Shown here piece by piece: positions 37,801-43,627 of a DNA stretch of 53,711 nt. The number at the start of each line of letters is the position of its first letter. Position 1 is the first letter of the stretch. Source of the DNA: a virus; IMG/VR virus record IMGVR_UViG_3300037488_000489, positions 1 to 53,711 of that record. The stretch is one strand, 5' to 3'. Both the position numbers and the translations under genes were made by a program. A model generated the notes under the pieces. The model searched no databases and was not told where the DNA came from. It was given only the letters and a program-made list of their open reading frames with translations.

Positions 37801-38299
37801 TATTCGTATAATATCCATACAAATGGTTGCTATAAAGTTCAACTAGCTGGGGGTATCTAGTCTTCATAACACTATGAGTCAGGTCCTCCTGGAGATGAGT
37901 TTCATATGTATTACCATACTCCTCACCATCCTGAGCCATCATATATGGCACAGCTACCAAACATTCCTTACCTGCATCTGTTATATCTGTAATAAGCTTC
38001 TGACCTTCTTCAGCTGTAAGATGTTCTAGTATATCTCCTAAGATGATGTAGTCATATTCTGACCAGTCAAACTTACGGATGTCTGCATTATGTACTGTTC
38101 CGTACCAATCTTTCAGTTTGAATTCTTCAATGTAAGGGGCCCAAGCTTCAACAGCATCTATATCATAACCAATATCTTCTAAAAGCTTAGCGTAAGTACC
38201 CTGTCCAGGGCCCACATCTAGTATCTTTTTATGTGTAGGAACATGATGTTCAAAGTATTTCTTAATCTCAGGTTTATAAAAAGTATAACTATTTGGCAT
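34823..38299 (-). CDS. Four-domain methyltransferase / glycosyltransferase fusion (1158 aa)
   Basis: I start the gene at ATG 38299; an in-frame TTG at 38320 would overlap the promoter. Residues 1-160 are a SAM-dependent methyltransferase: LDVGPGQGTYA at 27-37 and GDILEHL near 88. Residues about 170-450 are a GT-A, GT8-like transferase (YVLYANASYVPTV; metal-binding D267-S-D269). Residues about 455-830 are a GT4-like GT-B domain (NVLFLAPHLSTGGM near 456; ECNPLVLREA near 716, the EX7E donor motif). Residues about 880-1158 are GT9-like, with SLGDTIAWIPY at the start and a Cys cluster C1110-x2-C1113-x15-C1129-x11-C1141 at the end. That cluster resembles the iron-binding finger of autotransporter heptosyltransferases such as TibC. 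The protein probably builds or caps a glycan. It is the first gene of the modification operon. Confidence 0.75.
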   Translation of the reverse strand: MPNSYTFYKPEIKKYFEHHVPTHKKILDVGPGQGTYAKLLEDIGYDIDAVEAWAPYIEEFKLKDWYGTVHNADIRKFDWSEYDYIILGDILEHLTAEEGQKLITDITDAGKECLVAVPYMMAQDGEEYGNTYETHLQEDLTHSVMKTRYPQLVELYSNHLYGYYTNKHIKAEKAYVLYANASYVPTVKACVASIRRYSELPIYVYLLDTTADIPGATTIMWKSNLPKLSINKYIDRSDKNVYRLLIERPMIVKDALLNCAHTVAYIDSDSVATEYIDSIFDMYPKMNYPYFVEGIYDYLHINGRGGADTREDMSTTLEAPACELFGVNQYVRQRYRQTGYFVANHYCFDFLDEWYWMCTHPKVMANHEWYAPYHEETIANVLLWKWGVLDGLPYIYTNASLDRIEDIYDKLEWGKHHGSWSRLPDNKHKLLFLHGEKDPSVMLSMIDALVHTENKLNVLFLAPHLSTGGMPSFLLKRVQELQNFVRIYVVEYSNFSPVYVVQKNQIKELVPENRFFTLEENKMELIDIIKKNSIDVVHVEEMLEGFESFNQISPQLLDALYAPDRTWRIVETCHNVWFNPDELKKYEPEAYAFCTTYHLKTFANMQAHKKVIQFPIENKQPGVLSKIIAKDKLGFAPFKTAVVNVGLWTPGKNQKEGIEIARRYPHMEFHFVGNQAPNFKEYWEPLMEDLPSNVTVWGERDDVDEFLKAADIFMFNSTWECNPLVLREAIGYALPVVARNLPQYEDMFTNYLLPIDTDLDEVRSKFIQGIVHYNIPENRFAEEHDELYNNIMFLPIKPKKKKKTKVNISLLFVESPTLEITGNSDSNFLIKFFDEKEVCHYENTITSNRWVKLNRQWFTKWTARVWEDGELIFEETLNYEGKRVYICIDSQSLGDTIAWIPYCNEFRKKHNCHVVVSTYKNFLFEKAYPELEFVTPGSVVGNIHGQYIVGWRYGKDKEPVLCNTIPLQKAATNILGLEFKEIRPRFAYEPVKFSGKDTFVTIATNSTSGCKFWTKQGWQALINYLVDHGYKVYNVSKEKNPFDNCTQIEDTSMDNTINMIWNSKFFIGLSSGLSWLAWMMGKQTVMISNFTEADHEFQSNCLRITDTNLCHGCWNNPNFKFDKGDWDWCPVHKGTNRQFECHKGISAETVINKIKHLL

Positions 38300-38317
38300 A
38301 ATGATGGTTATTTTGAA

Positions 38318-38348
38318 CAAAATTAGTATATTTGTTGTAAATAAACAA
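38318..38348 (-). promoter_or_regulatory. Promoter of the (-) modification operon
   Basis: On the minus strand, TTG (38348-38346), a 20-nt spacer and TAATTTTG (38325-38318) match the Bacteroidota consensus exactly. The -7 box is 18 nt before the ATG at 38299. It lies back to back with the start of the rightward gene at 38359. Confidence 0.65.
38327..38334 (+). promoter_or_regulatory. Possible -7 box for the rightward DUF6165-like gene
   Basis: TATATTTG fits TAnnTTTG 24 nt before the ATG at 38359. The only upstream TTG is 11 nt away and a TTA 16 nt away, so the -33 element is poor. It may be a weak or activator-dependent promoter in this divergent gap. Confidence 0.3.
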
Positions 38349-38358
38349 CAAAATTTTT

Positions 38359-38727
38359 ATGCAAATAGAAGTAAGTATTGGGGAAGTTGTGGACAAATGG
38401 ACCATCCTTTCCATTAAGGCTTTGAACATTACAGACAAAGACAAACTTAAGAACGTTTTTGTTGAGAAAAACTACTTAAATACAGTGATTGACCCTGAAA
38501 TTCTACACGATCCACTAGTAGATGATCTACTTAAGACAAATAAAGCTCTTTGGGATGTAGAAGACTTGCTCAGAGACTTTGAAAGAGCTAATAGTTTTGG
38601 CCCAGAATTCATTGATTTGGCTAGGTCTGTATACAAATTGAACGATAAAAGAGCACATATTAAAAAAGAAATTAATATTAAGTACTTCTCTGAGTTTGTA
38701 GAGGAGAAATCCTACAAACCATATTAA
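38359..38727 (+). CDS. DUF6165-like protein (122 aa)
   Basis: The opening IEVSIGEVVDKWTILSIKALNI, followed by KLKNVFVEKNYL, matches the pattern I know from the DUF6165 family (PGELxDKxTILxIK). This is a small helical protein often found beside glycan-synthesis genes, with unknown activity. It has no signal peptide or membrane segment and is rich in Lys, Asp and Glu. It is transcribed divergently from the modification operon and ended by a perfect hairpin. The family assignment is from memory of the motif and is moderate; the function is unknown. Confidence 0.6.
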   Translation: MQIEVSIGEVVDKWTILSIKALNITDKDKLKNVFVEKNYLNTVIDPEILHDPLVDDLLKTNKALWDVEDLLRDFERANSFGPEFIDLARSVYKLNDKRAHIKKEINIKYFSEFVEEKSYKPY

Positions 38728-38728
38728 A

Positions 38729-38755
38729 AAAAGATTTGGTTATATCAAATCTTTT
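38729..38755. terminator. Perfect 10-bp hairpin overlapping the next promoter
   Basis: AAAAGATTTG (38729-38738) pairs with CAAATCTTTT (38746-38755) around a 7-nt loop, directly after the DUF6165-like stop. It has an A-run before and four T after, as in weak bidirectional terminators. The left arm contains the TTG of the promoter at 38736-38766. Confidence 0.55.
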
Positions 38756-38766
38756 ACATAGTTTTG
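38736..38766 (+). promoter_or_regulatory. Promoter of the lysis region
   Basis: TTG at 38736-38738, a 20-nt spacer and TAGTTTTG at 38759-38766 fit the consensus. The -33 region reads TTGGTTATA, the extended form also seen at 42139. The ATG at 38776 is 9 nt after the -7 box, so the leader would be extremely short or absent. Confidence 0.6.
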
Positions 38767-38775
38767 CTCATACAT

Positions 38776-38982
38776 ATGCCATTGGTAAAGAGACACATAG
38801 CTAAGACTATTAGCTATAGAATAATCAGCACCTTAATAGGTTTCCTAATAATGTGGTGGATCAGTGATTCTATCAAGGTGGGAGCTGCCTTTGGGGTAGC
38901 TGAGCTTATCTACAAGCCTGTTCAATATTACCTTCACGAACGTTTCTGGTACAAGTGGATTAAGTACGGATTGAAGAAATAA
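38776..38982 (+). CDS. DUF2061-like small membrane protein (68 aa)
   Basis: MPLVKRHIAKTISYRIISTLIGFLIM fits the DUF2061 pattern, in which RxxKxxSYR precedes the first membrane helix. A first hydrophobic helix spans about residues 13-31, a second about 37-53, and the end is basic and aromatic (ERFWYKWIKYGLKK). The ATG at 38776 is chosen; a TTG 12 nt upstream is in frame but inside the -7 box. It would sit in the inner membrane with Lys-rich ends in the cytoplasm. Its place before holin-like and lysozyme genes suggests a role at the envelope. The family's activity is unknown. Confidence 0.65.
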   Translation: MPLVKRHIAKTISYRIISTLIGFLIMWWISDSIKVGAAFGVAELIYKPVQYYLHERFWYKWIKYGLKK

Positions 38983-39001
38983 AATTTTATTTATAAACTA
39001 C

Positions 39002-39042
39002 ATAGAATGATCTTCTCCCAATTAGGGGGACAGGCATTCTAT
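39002..39042 (+). promoter_or_regulatory. Structured hairpin in the leader of the next membrane gene
   Basis: Outer stem ATAGAATG/CATTCTAT (39002-39009 with 39035-39042), a symmetric 4x4 internal loop, then inner stem TCTCCC/GGGGGA (39014-39019 with 39025-39030) and loop AATTA. The inner GC-rich stem stands out in this AT-rich gap. It ends 15 nt before the ATG at 39058, so it could affect translation. No T-run follows the inner stem. Confidence 0.45.
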
Positions 39043-39057
39043 TTTCTATTTTAAAAC

Positions 39058-39366
39058 ATGACAACAAAACAAGAAAATGTTTCAGAAGTTAGTGCATTTA
39101 AGGTTTGGATATTTCCTAGCCTAGTGTCAATAGTTAGTCTTCTAATCTGGAACGATGTTAATGAAATCAAATCTGATGTCAAAGCTTTGATGGCTCAGTC
39201 TAATATAGACAAGACACGTATTGATAATTTAGAAAGACTTGTTTATAAGAAAACAGCGTCTCTTCCTTTTGATTTACCTATTGCAGATTTAGAGATGGAA
39301 AGCTATGCTATTCTGCCTAATAAAAAAACAATTAAAAATAAAAAACATGAAGAAATTCTTTTCTGA
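39058..39366 (+). CDS. Single-span membrane protein with coiled coil (102 aa)
   Basis: One strong hydrophobic segment lies at residues 13-31 (KVWIFPSLVSIVSLLIW). A heptad-like stretch follows (NEIKSDVKALMAQSNIDKTRIDNLERLVY), then a low-complexity charged tail. This layout, an N-terminal anchor plus an outward coiled coil, occurs in phage holin accessory and inner-membrane spanin proteins. The next gene starts inside its 3' end, a 20-nt overlap. The lysis role is by location only; no family is recognised. Confidence 0.6.
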   Translation: MTTKQENVSEVSAFKVWIFPSLVSIVSLLIWNDVNEIKSDVKALMAQSNIDKTRIDNLERLVYKKTASLPFDLPIADLEMESYAILPNKKTIKNKKHEEILF

Positions 39367-39598
39367 TCTATTTGATGATAATAACACAATCAATGAGAAA
39401 GCTGTAATTGGCTTTGCTTCTTTTGTAATTATGGTGGTGTTTGCTTTGGCAGATATTATCACTGGTACATTACATAAAGAGTTGGTTGTCAATGAATTCA
39501 TATATGATTCATTCAAGGTGCTAACTATAGCTTGTTTTGGAATTGCTTCTGTAGACAAGTTTATCAATAAAAAGAACCAAACTGAAGATAATGAATAA
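39347..39598 (+). CDS. Holin-like two-helix membrane protein (83 aa)
   Basis: I use the ATG at 39347, giving MKKFFSDLFDDNNTI; the in-frame ATG at 39305 would add 14 residues from inside the preceding gene. Two hydrophobic helices (about residues 18-40 and 54-73) are joined by a short charged loop, and the C-terminus is charged (KFINKKNQTEDNE). Size, topology and position upstream of an endolysin match a class II holin, which would open the inner membrane for the lysozyme. The end overlaps the next gene by 8 nt. No named holin family is recognised. Confidence 0.55.
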   Translation: MKKFFSDLFDDNNTINEKAVIGFASFVIMVVFALADIITGTLHKELVVNEFIYDSFKVLTIACFGIASVDKFINKKNQTEDNE

Positions 39599-40190
39599 AC
39601 TGCTTACTGTCATAATTTTTGTTTTACTAGCATTTATATTTTTTCAAAACGATGGATGCACTTACATAGACAAAAAGTCTGAAATAGTAACTGTCCACGA
39701 CACTGCCTGGGAAGTTCATGACTCATTGATTGTTAAGAAGATAAAGATTAAAGAGACAATACATGACACTATTGCAACTCCTCCAGAATATATAGCAGAC
39801 ACAAACTATCCAATTCTTAAGCTTCAATACGAAGCGTTAGTATCAGAGTTCTTAGCTAAGAATGTCTATGCTGACACAGTGAAATTGGATACATTAGGTT
39901 ATGTAGCTGTAGCTGATACAGTGTATAAAAATGAGTTATTAAATAGATCTTACAAATACAACTATAAGATTCCTACAATCACTGTAACAACCACTATTAC
40001 TAAGTATGCTCCTCTTAAAGGGGCTCTATTTATAGGTGGAGGCATTGCAGGTAATAAGAATAATTTAGATGTTTTACAAGGGGGGCTTCTATACAAATCT
40101 AAAAAAGATAAAATATTTGGATTAAATATTGGAATCAACAATAATAGTCAAGTTATATATGGTTTTCAATCATATTGGAAAATTAAATAA
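39591..40190 (+). CDS. Anchored periplasmic protein of the lysis block (199 aa)
   Basis: MNKLLTVIIFVLLAFIFFQNDGCTY has a short positive start and a hydrophobic helix (residues 5-19), so it is a signal anchor or a lipoprotein-like signal (Cys23 lacks a good lipobox). The middle is rich in Asp, Thr, Val and His. The C-terminal 60 residues alternate hydrophobic and polar residues with Gly (GALFIGGGIAG ... GLNIGINNNSQVIYGFQSYW), like the strands of an outer-membrane or amyloid-like beta structure. It could bridge the envelope as a unimolecular spanin, which pairs an inner anchor with an outer-membrane end. That reading is inference. Confidence 0.55.
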   Translation: MNKLLTVIIFVLLAFIFFQNDGCTYIDKKSEIVTVHDTAWEVHDSLIVKKIKIKETIHDTIATPPEYIADTNYPILKLQYEALVSEFLAKNVYADTVKLDTLGYVAVADTVYKNELLNRSYKYNYKIPTITVTTTITKYAPLKGALFIGGGIAGNKNNLDVLQGGLLYKSKKDKIFGLNIGINNNSQVIYGFQSYWKIK

Positions 40191-40195
40191 AACAC

Positions 40196-40357
40196 ATGAA
40201 AAAAATTATTGAACTTGTCAAAAGCCTTTTTGGTGAAGGGTCTTTTGCTAAAAAATTATTAACTATCAAAAGCTTAGAGAAAGAAGTTAAAGCTGTAGTT
40301 AATGGTTCTGAAGAGAAAATAGAAAAAGTTAATCATAAAAAGAAAAAGAAAAAATGA
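40196..40357 (+). CDS. Small Lys-rich protein upstream of the endolysin (53 aa)
   Basis: A short ORF, MKKIIELVKSLFGEGSFAKKLL, with an amphipathic N-terminal helix and a poly-Lys tail (HKKKKKKK). The last codons overlap the endolysin ATG in an ATGA junction (40354-40357), and the start is 5 nt after the previous stop. Such coupling supports a genuine gene. The amphipathic basic helix could bind membranes or nucleic acid. The function is unknown. Confidence 0.55.
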   Translation: MKKIIELVKSLFGEGSFAKKLLTIKSLEKEVKAVVNGSEEKIEKVNHKKKKKK

Positions 40358-40959
40358 ATTTAGATAAATTAAAAGGACACATTCCTGACACAGTGATTGC
40401 TCAAATCCCTGCTGTACAAGAGAAGTTTGAGATCAATACTCCTTTACGTTTAGCTCATTTCTTGGCTCAATGTGGACATGAATCTGGCGGCTTCAAAGCT
40501 GTTTCAGAGAACTTAAATTACGGTGCTGCTGGTTTACAGAGCATCTTTAAAAAATACTTTACTCCTGTGAGTGCTAAAGAGTATGAACGCAAGCCTGAAA
40601 AGATTGCTAACATTGTCTATGCTAATCGCATGGGTAATGGTCCTCAAGCTAGTGGAGAAGGTTGGAAATTTAGAGGTCGTGGTTACATCCAGTTGACTGG
40701 TAAAGATAACTACACAGCTTTTGATAAGTCAGTAGAGGATGATATTGTTGCCACTCCTGATCTTGTAGCTACAAAGTATCCTTTATTATCTGCTGCTTGG
40801 TTCTTCCATAAGAATGGATTACACAAGATTGCTGATGAGGGGGCTACAGATGCTGTGGTTACCAAGGTGACTAAGCGTGTTAATGGTGGAACAATTGGTC
40901 TTCCTGATCGTATCAAACATTTCAACGAATACAATAACTTATTAAACGGAAGCATATAA
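40354..40959 (+). CDS. Endolysin, glycoside hydrolase family 19 lysozyme (201 aa)
   Basis: GH19 phage lysozymes cut the glycan strands of peptidoglycan. FLAQCGHESGGF (residues 36-47) carries the catalytic Glu43 in the expected HESGGF context. GEGWKFRGRGYIQLTGKDNY (101-120) is the family's substrate-cleft segment. The length is that of a single catalytic domain, without a signal peptide or a wall-binding domain, so it likely leaves the cytoplasm through a holin. It is translationally coupled to the 53-aa gene and overlaps the next gene by 1 nt (TAATG). Confidence 0.9.
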   Translation: MNLDKLKGHIPDTVIAQIPAVQEKFEINTPLRLAHFLAQCGHESGGFKAVSENLNYGAAGLQSIFKKYFTPVSAKEYERKPEKIANIVYANRMGNGPQASGEGWKFRGRGYIQLTGKDNYTAFDKSVEDDIVATPDLVATKYPLLSAAWFFHKNGLHKIADEGATDAVVTKVTKRVNGGTIGLPDRIKHFNEYNNLLNGSI

Positions 40960-41261
40960 TGGCAGCAAAAAAAGACTTAAATGTATCAGCAAATCCTTTA
41001 CCTATATCGTTTAAGGAGTTTGCTAAAAACCCAATAGTAGGCACCCTTTTCTTGGTGCTTATTGCTATTTCATACCTATATATAGATGTTCGTACAACAT
41101 TTAAAGAGCAGGCAACTTCTCAGAATGTACGTATTGAAAAGGTGGAAACCAGATTAGATAAAGTGCAAGAAGCATTAAGAGTTAGTGATAGCACTAAGGC
41201 TGTGACTACTACTCAGTTACAAACTCTACAACAATTAGGTGCAATCAAAAAACTTAAATAA
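40959..41261 (+). CDS. Single-span membrane protein with coiled coil (100 aa)
   Basis: A hydrophobic helix at about residues 29-48 (GTLFLVLIAISYLYI) is followed by a heptad-type region (QNVRIEKVETRLDKVQEALRV) and a Ser/Thr/Gln-rich end. The layout matches inner-membrane spanin-like proteins: a cytoplasmic N-terminus, one span and a periplasmic coiled coil. It directly follows the endolysin. It resembles the 102-aa protein at 39058 in design, though not clearly in sequence. Confidence 0.6.
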   Translation: MAAKKDLNVSANPLPISFKEFAKNPIVGTLFLVLIAISYLYIDVRTTFKEQATSQNVRIEKVETRLDKVQEALRVSDSTKAVTTTQLQTLQQLGAIKKLK

Positions 41262-41262
41262 T

Positions 41263-41592
41263 ATGAAAAATATATTATATATATTAGTATTATTTGCATA
41301 TGGATGTCAAATTGGTACAGCTCAGCAAGTTGATGGAACAGCTAAGGAAGATAAGGAATTTGAACTTCTACTTAACAAAGTTTCAGAAAACAATAAGGCT
41401 GGTGCAGTTGTACAAGAAGGTGCTACCAAAGCACAAACAAAAATAGTAAACCAAGCAGTTAACCAAATAGTATCGTTAAAAGCAGAGGTTAGTTCATTAA
41501 AATCTGAATTAAATGATGTTAAAAGCAAACTTGATAGTAATCTTAGTGACACTGGTGTCAAATTTAGGTTATTGCCAGTATCCAATCGTTAA
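41263..41592 (+). CDS. Exported coiled-coil protein, spanin-like (109 aa)
   Basis: The ATG at 41263 gives MKNILYILVLFAYGCQIGTAQ, a signal peptide; a GTG 24 nt upstream is in frame but less likely. Cleavage could be by signal peptidase I after GTAQ, or as a lipoprotein at Cys15, although FAYGC is a poor lipobox. Residues 65-100 are a coiled coil (VSLKAEVSSLKSELNDVKSKL). Its 3' 80 nt overlap the start of the next exported protein in another frame, an arrangement seen in Rz/Rz1-type spanin pairs. Function is inferred. Confidence 0.55.
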   Translation: MKNILYILVLFAYGCQIGTAQQVDGTAKEDKEFELLLNKVSENNKAGAVVQEGATKAQTKIVNQAVNQIVSLKAEVSSLKSELNDVKSKLDSNLSDTGVKFRLLPVSNR

Positions 41593-41902
41593 GAAGATAG
41601 GAAATGATTCTGTGGTGATAATGACCTTAAAACAGGCAAACACTATAAATGATAAGTTTCAATCTAATCAAACCACAATTGATTCGTTGAAGACGTATGT
41701 TTATATAAAAGACAGTATTATAAGCAAAGACAAAATAACATATGATAGCTTGCATACAGTTACAAATCAGTATAGAGCAAGATATGATGAAAGGTTAAAT
41801 ATGCGTATCCCTGTTGCTAAAGACAATAGTGGATGGGAGTTTGCTCAAAAGATGGTACTGATTGGTGTTATAGTATTACAATTCTTCACTATAAAAAGAT
41901 AA
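41513..41902 (+). CDS. Exported protein with C-terminal membrane anchor, overlapping spanin-like partner (129 aa)
   Basis: It starts at ATG 41513, or 41516 (MM), inside the preceding gene. The N-terminus (LKANLIVILVTLVSNLGYCQ) is a signal peptide or anchor. The middle is hydrophilic with coiled-coil tendency (KQANTINDKFQSNQTTIDSLK). The C-terminus ends in a hydrophobic helix (MVLIGVIVLQFF) plus TIKR, a possible second membrane anchor. The 80-nt overlap in a different frame is long for a chance arrangement. With the previous protein it may complete envelope disruption after the endolysin acts. Confidence 0.5.
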   Translation: MMLKANLIVILVTLVSNLGYCQYPIVKKIGNDSVVIMTLKQANTINDKFQSNQTTIDSLKTYVYIKDSIISKDKITYDSLHTVTNQYRARYDERLNMRIPVAKDNSGWEFAQKMVLIGVIVLQFFTIKR

Positions 41903-41910
41903 AAATCAAC

Positions 41911-42039
41911 ATGGCAAAGGCTAAAGGAGGATCATCCTCACAAAAAGTAACTTTTGGAAAACGTAAAGGTGGCAAAGCTGCTAAATCACAAGGTCCAAAA
42001 GATAAACCAGTAAAGAAATATAAAGGTCAAGGTAAGTAG
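41911..42039 (+). CDS. Small very basic protein MAKAKGG (42 aa)
   Basis: ATG at 41911, 8 nt after the previous stop, with AAAAATCAAC before it. The product is about one third Lys or Arg (KVTFGKRKGGKAAKSQGPKDKPVKKYKGQGK) and has no hydrophobic core. It resembles in composition the Lys-rich proteins at 44846-47193 and may bind DNA or RNA or neutralise packaged DNA. No family is recognised. Confidence 0.6.
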   Translation: MAKAKGGSSSQKVTFGKRKGGKAAKSQGPKDKPVKKYKGQGK

Positions 42040-42111
42040 TATTACTACCAATATACAAACATTTCTAAACTAAAATCTATAACTAACTTGATTAGAGTTG
42101 AGTTAATTAAT

Positions 42112-42124
42112 TTGGTTATACCAA
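42112..42124 (+). promoter_or_regulatory. Palindrome and direct repeat of TTGGTTATA near a promoter
   Basis: TTGGTTATACCAA (42112-42124) is a perfect 5-bp inverted repeat. The same TTGGTTATA recurs at 42139-42147 as the -33 region of the next promoter. The spacing of 27 bp and the palindrome suggest an operator or a second, disabled -33 site. Confidence 0.35.
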
Positions 42125-42138
42125 TTTCATAAACCTCA

Positions 42139-42168
42139 TTGGTTATAGTAAAAAACAACATATCTTTG
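42139..42168 (+). promoter_or_regulatory. Promoter for the 42188-43813 gene group
   Basis: TTG at 42139-42141, a 19-nt spacer and TATCTTTG at 42161-42168 match the Bacteroidota consensus. The ATG at 42188 is 19 nt after the -7 box. The 148-nt gap before it contains no other gene. Confidence 0.65.
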
Positions 42169-42187
42169 AAAATTAATTTTTTATAAC

Positions 42188-42343
42188 ATGGCAATACCAT
42201 CAAGACCCATAGGGCAAGATCCAGTTTCACAACAATTGTGGGCTATATCAAAACAAATGGAACAGTTGATTGGACAAGTTGGAGCTGTAGTTAAAAACAC
42301 TGCAGGCTTAACTACCACAACTACCACTACAACAACCCCTTAA
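42188..42343 (+). CDS. Small protein with poly-Thr tail (51 aa)
   Basis: MAIPSRPIGQDPVSQQLW begins a short helical body (SKQMEQLIGQVGAVVKN). The C-terminus is GLTTTTTTTTTP, nine Thr encoded by mixed codons. A similar Thr run ends the 61-aa protein at 43628 and links domains in fibre 1. Its promoter and a start 11 nt before the next gene's leader support it as real. Function is unknown; the Thr tail may be a glycosylation or attachment tag. Confidence 0.55.
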   Translation: MAIPSRPIGQDPVSQQLWAISKQMEQLIGQVGAVVKNTAGLTTTTTTTTTP

Positions 42344-42354
42344 ATAAAATAAAA

Positions 42355-42552
42355 ATGGCAAATTTACAAACGTTAAAAGCAGAAATAGAAGCAACAGACA
42401 AAGCAATTCAAGAAGCAAGAAAGGCTCAAGTTGATGCACTTATTGCAGCAAAAGCAGCTGCAGAAGAAGCAAAGACTCCAGCAGATTATGAAGCTGAATT
42501 ACAAGCTCAACTTGATGCTAAGAAAGCTCTATTAGCTGGTCTTCAAGCATAA
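42355..42552 (+). CDS. Small coiled-coil protein (65 aa)
   Basis: An Ala/Glu/Lys/Gln-rich protein that is almost certainly one or two long helices (LKAEIEATDKAIQEARKAQV ... YEAELQAQLDAKKALLAGLQA). It lacks a signal, span or Cys. It sits 11 nt after the poly-Thr gene in the same transcript. A small structural or scaffold role is possible, but nothing specific is visible. Confidence 0.6.
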   Translation: MANLQTLKAEIEATDKAIQEARKAQVDALIAAKAAAEEAKTPADYEAELQAQLDAKKALLAGLQA

Positions 42553-42590
42553 AGATAAAATACATTTATCTAAACCAACAATAACTACAT

Positions 42591-43607
42591 ATGAAGGATT
42601 TAAAATTTATCTGTGCTCAGCCAGATGACACTTACTATACATGGCAAGTACATGCCTGGTTAGAAAGTTTAAAAGAAATTGGGCACTTGGACAAAGCAAT
42701 TGTGTTAATATACACTCCTAGCTTTAGAGAAAAAAGTGATAAATGGCAAAAGATAGTTGATCTGTATCCAGAAGCAGAGTTTGCTTTCTATAAAGACACA
42801 GGAGATGTAAGTAAATACTTAGGAGTTTATATTCCTGTTTTACGTCCATATGTCTTGATGAGATACTTTCAGGAACACCCTGAGATGATAAGCAAAGCAG
42901 TGTTCTACTGTGACTGTGATATTCTGTTTACAGATAAATTTGATGTAGAGAAGTATAGAGACGATGAAGTCTGCTACTTGTCTGACACAAACAGCTACAT
43001 AAATGCTTCATATTTTGATAGTAAAATAAAAGATGTTCTTCCTGCTAAACTGGAAGAATACAAAACTAGAGATGTCCTAGCTGAGATTACAAGCTTAATA
43101 GGAATCAATAGAGAAATAGCAGAAGCTAACAACGAACATTCAGGAGGAGCTCAATACTTCTTAAAGAATGTAGATGCTAATTTCTGGAAGAAGGTGATGA
43201 ATGACTGTATTGTTATTCGTAGCTATCTTCAACATATAAACAAAGAGTTCTTTGGTAGCGAAGATAAAGGATTTCAAAGCTGGTGTGCAGATATGTGGGC
43301 TGTGTTATGGAACCTTTGGTTAAGAGACCAAGAAACTAAGAACATTCCTGAAATGGATTTCTCTTGGGCAACAGACCCAATTGAAAAGGTGGAGAAACTG
43401 GGACTCTTTCATAATGCAGGAGTAACAGCTAAAACAATGTATGGATATCCTGCGTTCTACAAAGGAATATATCATACAGGTAAAAATCCTTTTGATGATA
43501 GTCACATGTATGTAGTACATACTAGTGATGAGTCTAAGAAACATGGTACACACTACTATGTTAAAAAACTATTAGAATTAAAACAAAAATATAACCTAAA
43601 CTATTAA
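42591..43607 (+). CDS. GT-A glycosyltransferase-like protein (338 aa)
   Basis: A cytoplasmic enzyme of GT-A type. AVFYCDCDILF carries a D108-x-D110 metal-binding motif after a hydrophobic strand, as in nucleotide-sugar transferases. FAFYKDTGDVSKYLGVYIPVLRPYVLMRYF and the later HSGGAQYFLKN and FGSEDKGFQSWCADMW segments are typical of the acceptor side, with many aromatic residues. No membrane segment is present. The gene stands apart from the (-) modification operon but likely serves the same glycan chemistry. The sugar and acceptor are unknown. Confidence 0.7.
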   Translation: MKDLKFICAQPDDTYYTWQVHAWLESLKEIGHLDKAIVLIYTPSFREKSDKWQKIVDLYPEAEFAFYKDTGDVSKYLGVYIPVLRPYVLMRYFQEHPEMISKAVFYCDCDILFTDKFDVEKYRDDEVCYLSDTNSYINASYFDSKIKDVLPAKLEEYKTRDVLAEITSLIGINREIAEANNEHSGGAQYFLKNVDANFWKKVMNDCIVIRSYLQHINKEFFGSEDKGFQSWCADMWAVLWNLWLRDQETKNIPEMDFSWATDPIEKVEKLGLFHNAGVTAKTMYGYPAFYKGIYHTGKNPFDDSHMYVVHTSDESKKHGTHYYVKKLLELKQKYNLNY

Positions 43608-43627
43608 CGTAATTAAAAAACAAAATT

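Noticed and set aside
38300-38320. TTG start 21 nt upstream for the fusion protein
   Set aside because: The upstream codons overlap the promoter -7 box and expected transcription start; ATG 38299 begins a normal methyltransferase-type N-terminus.
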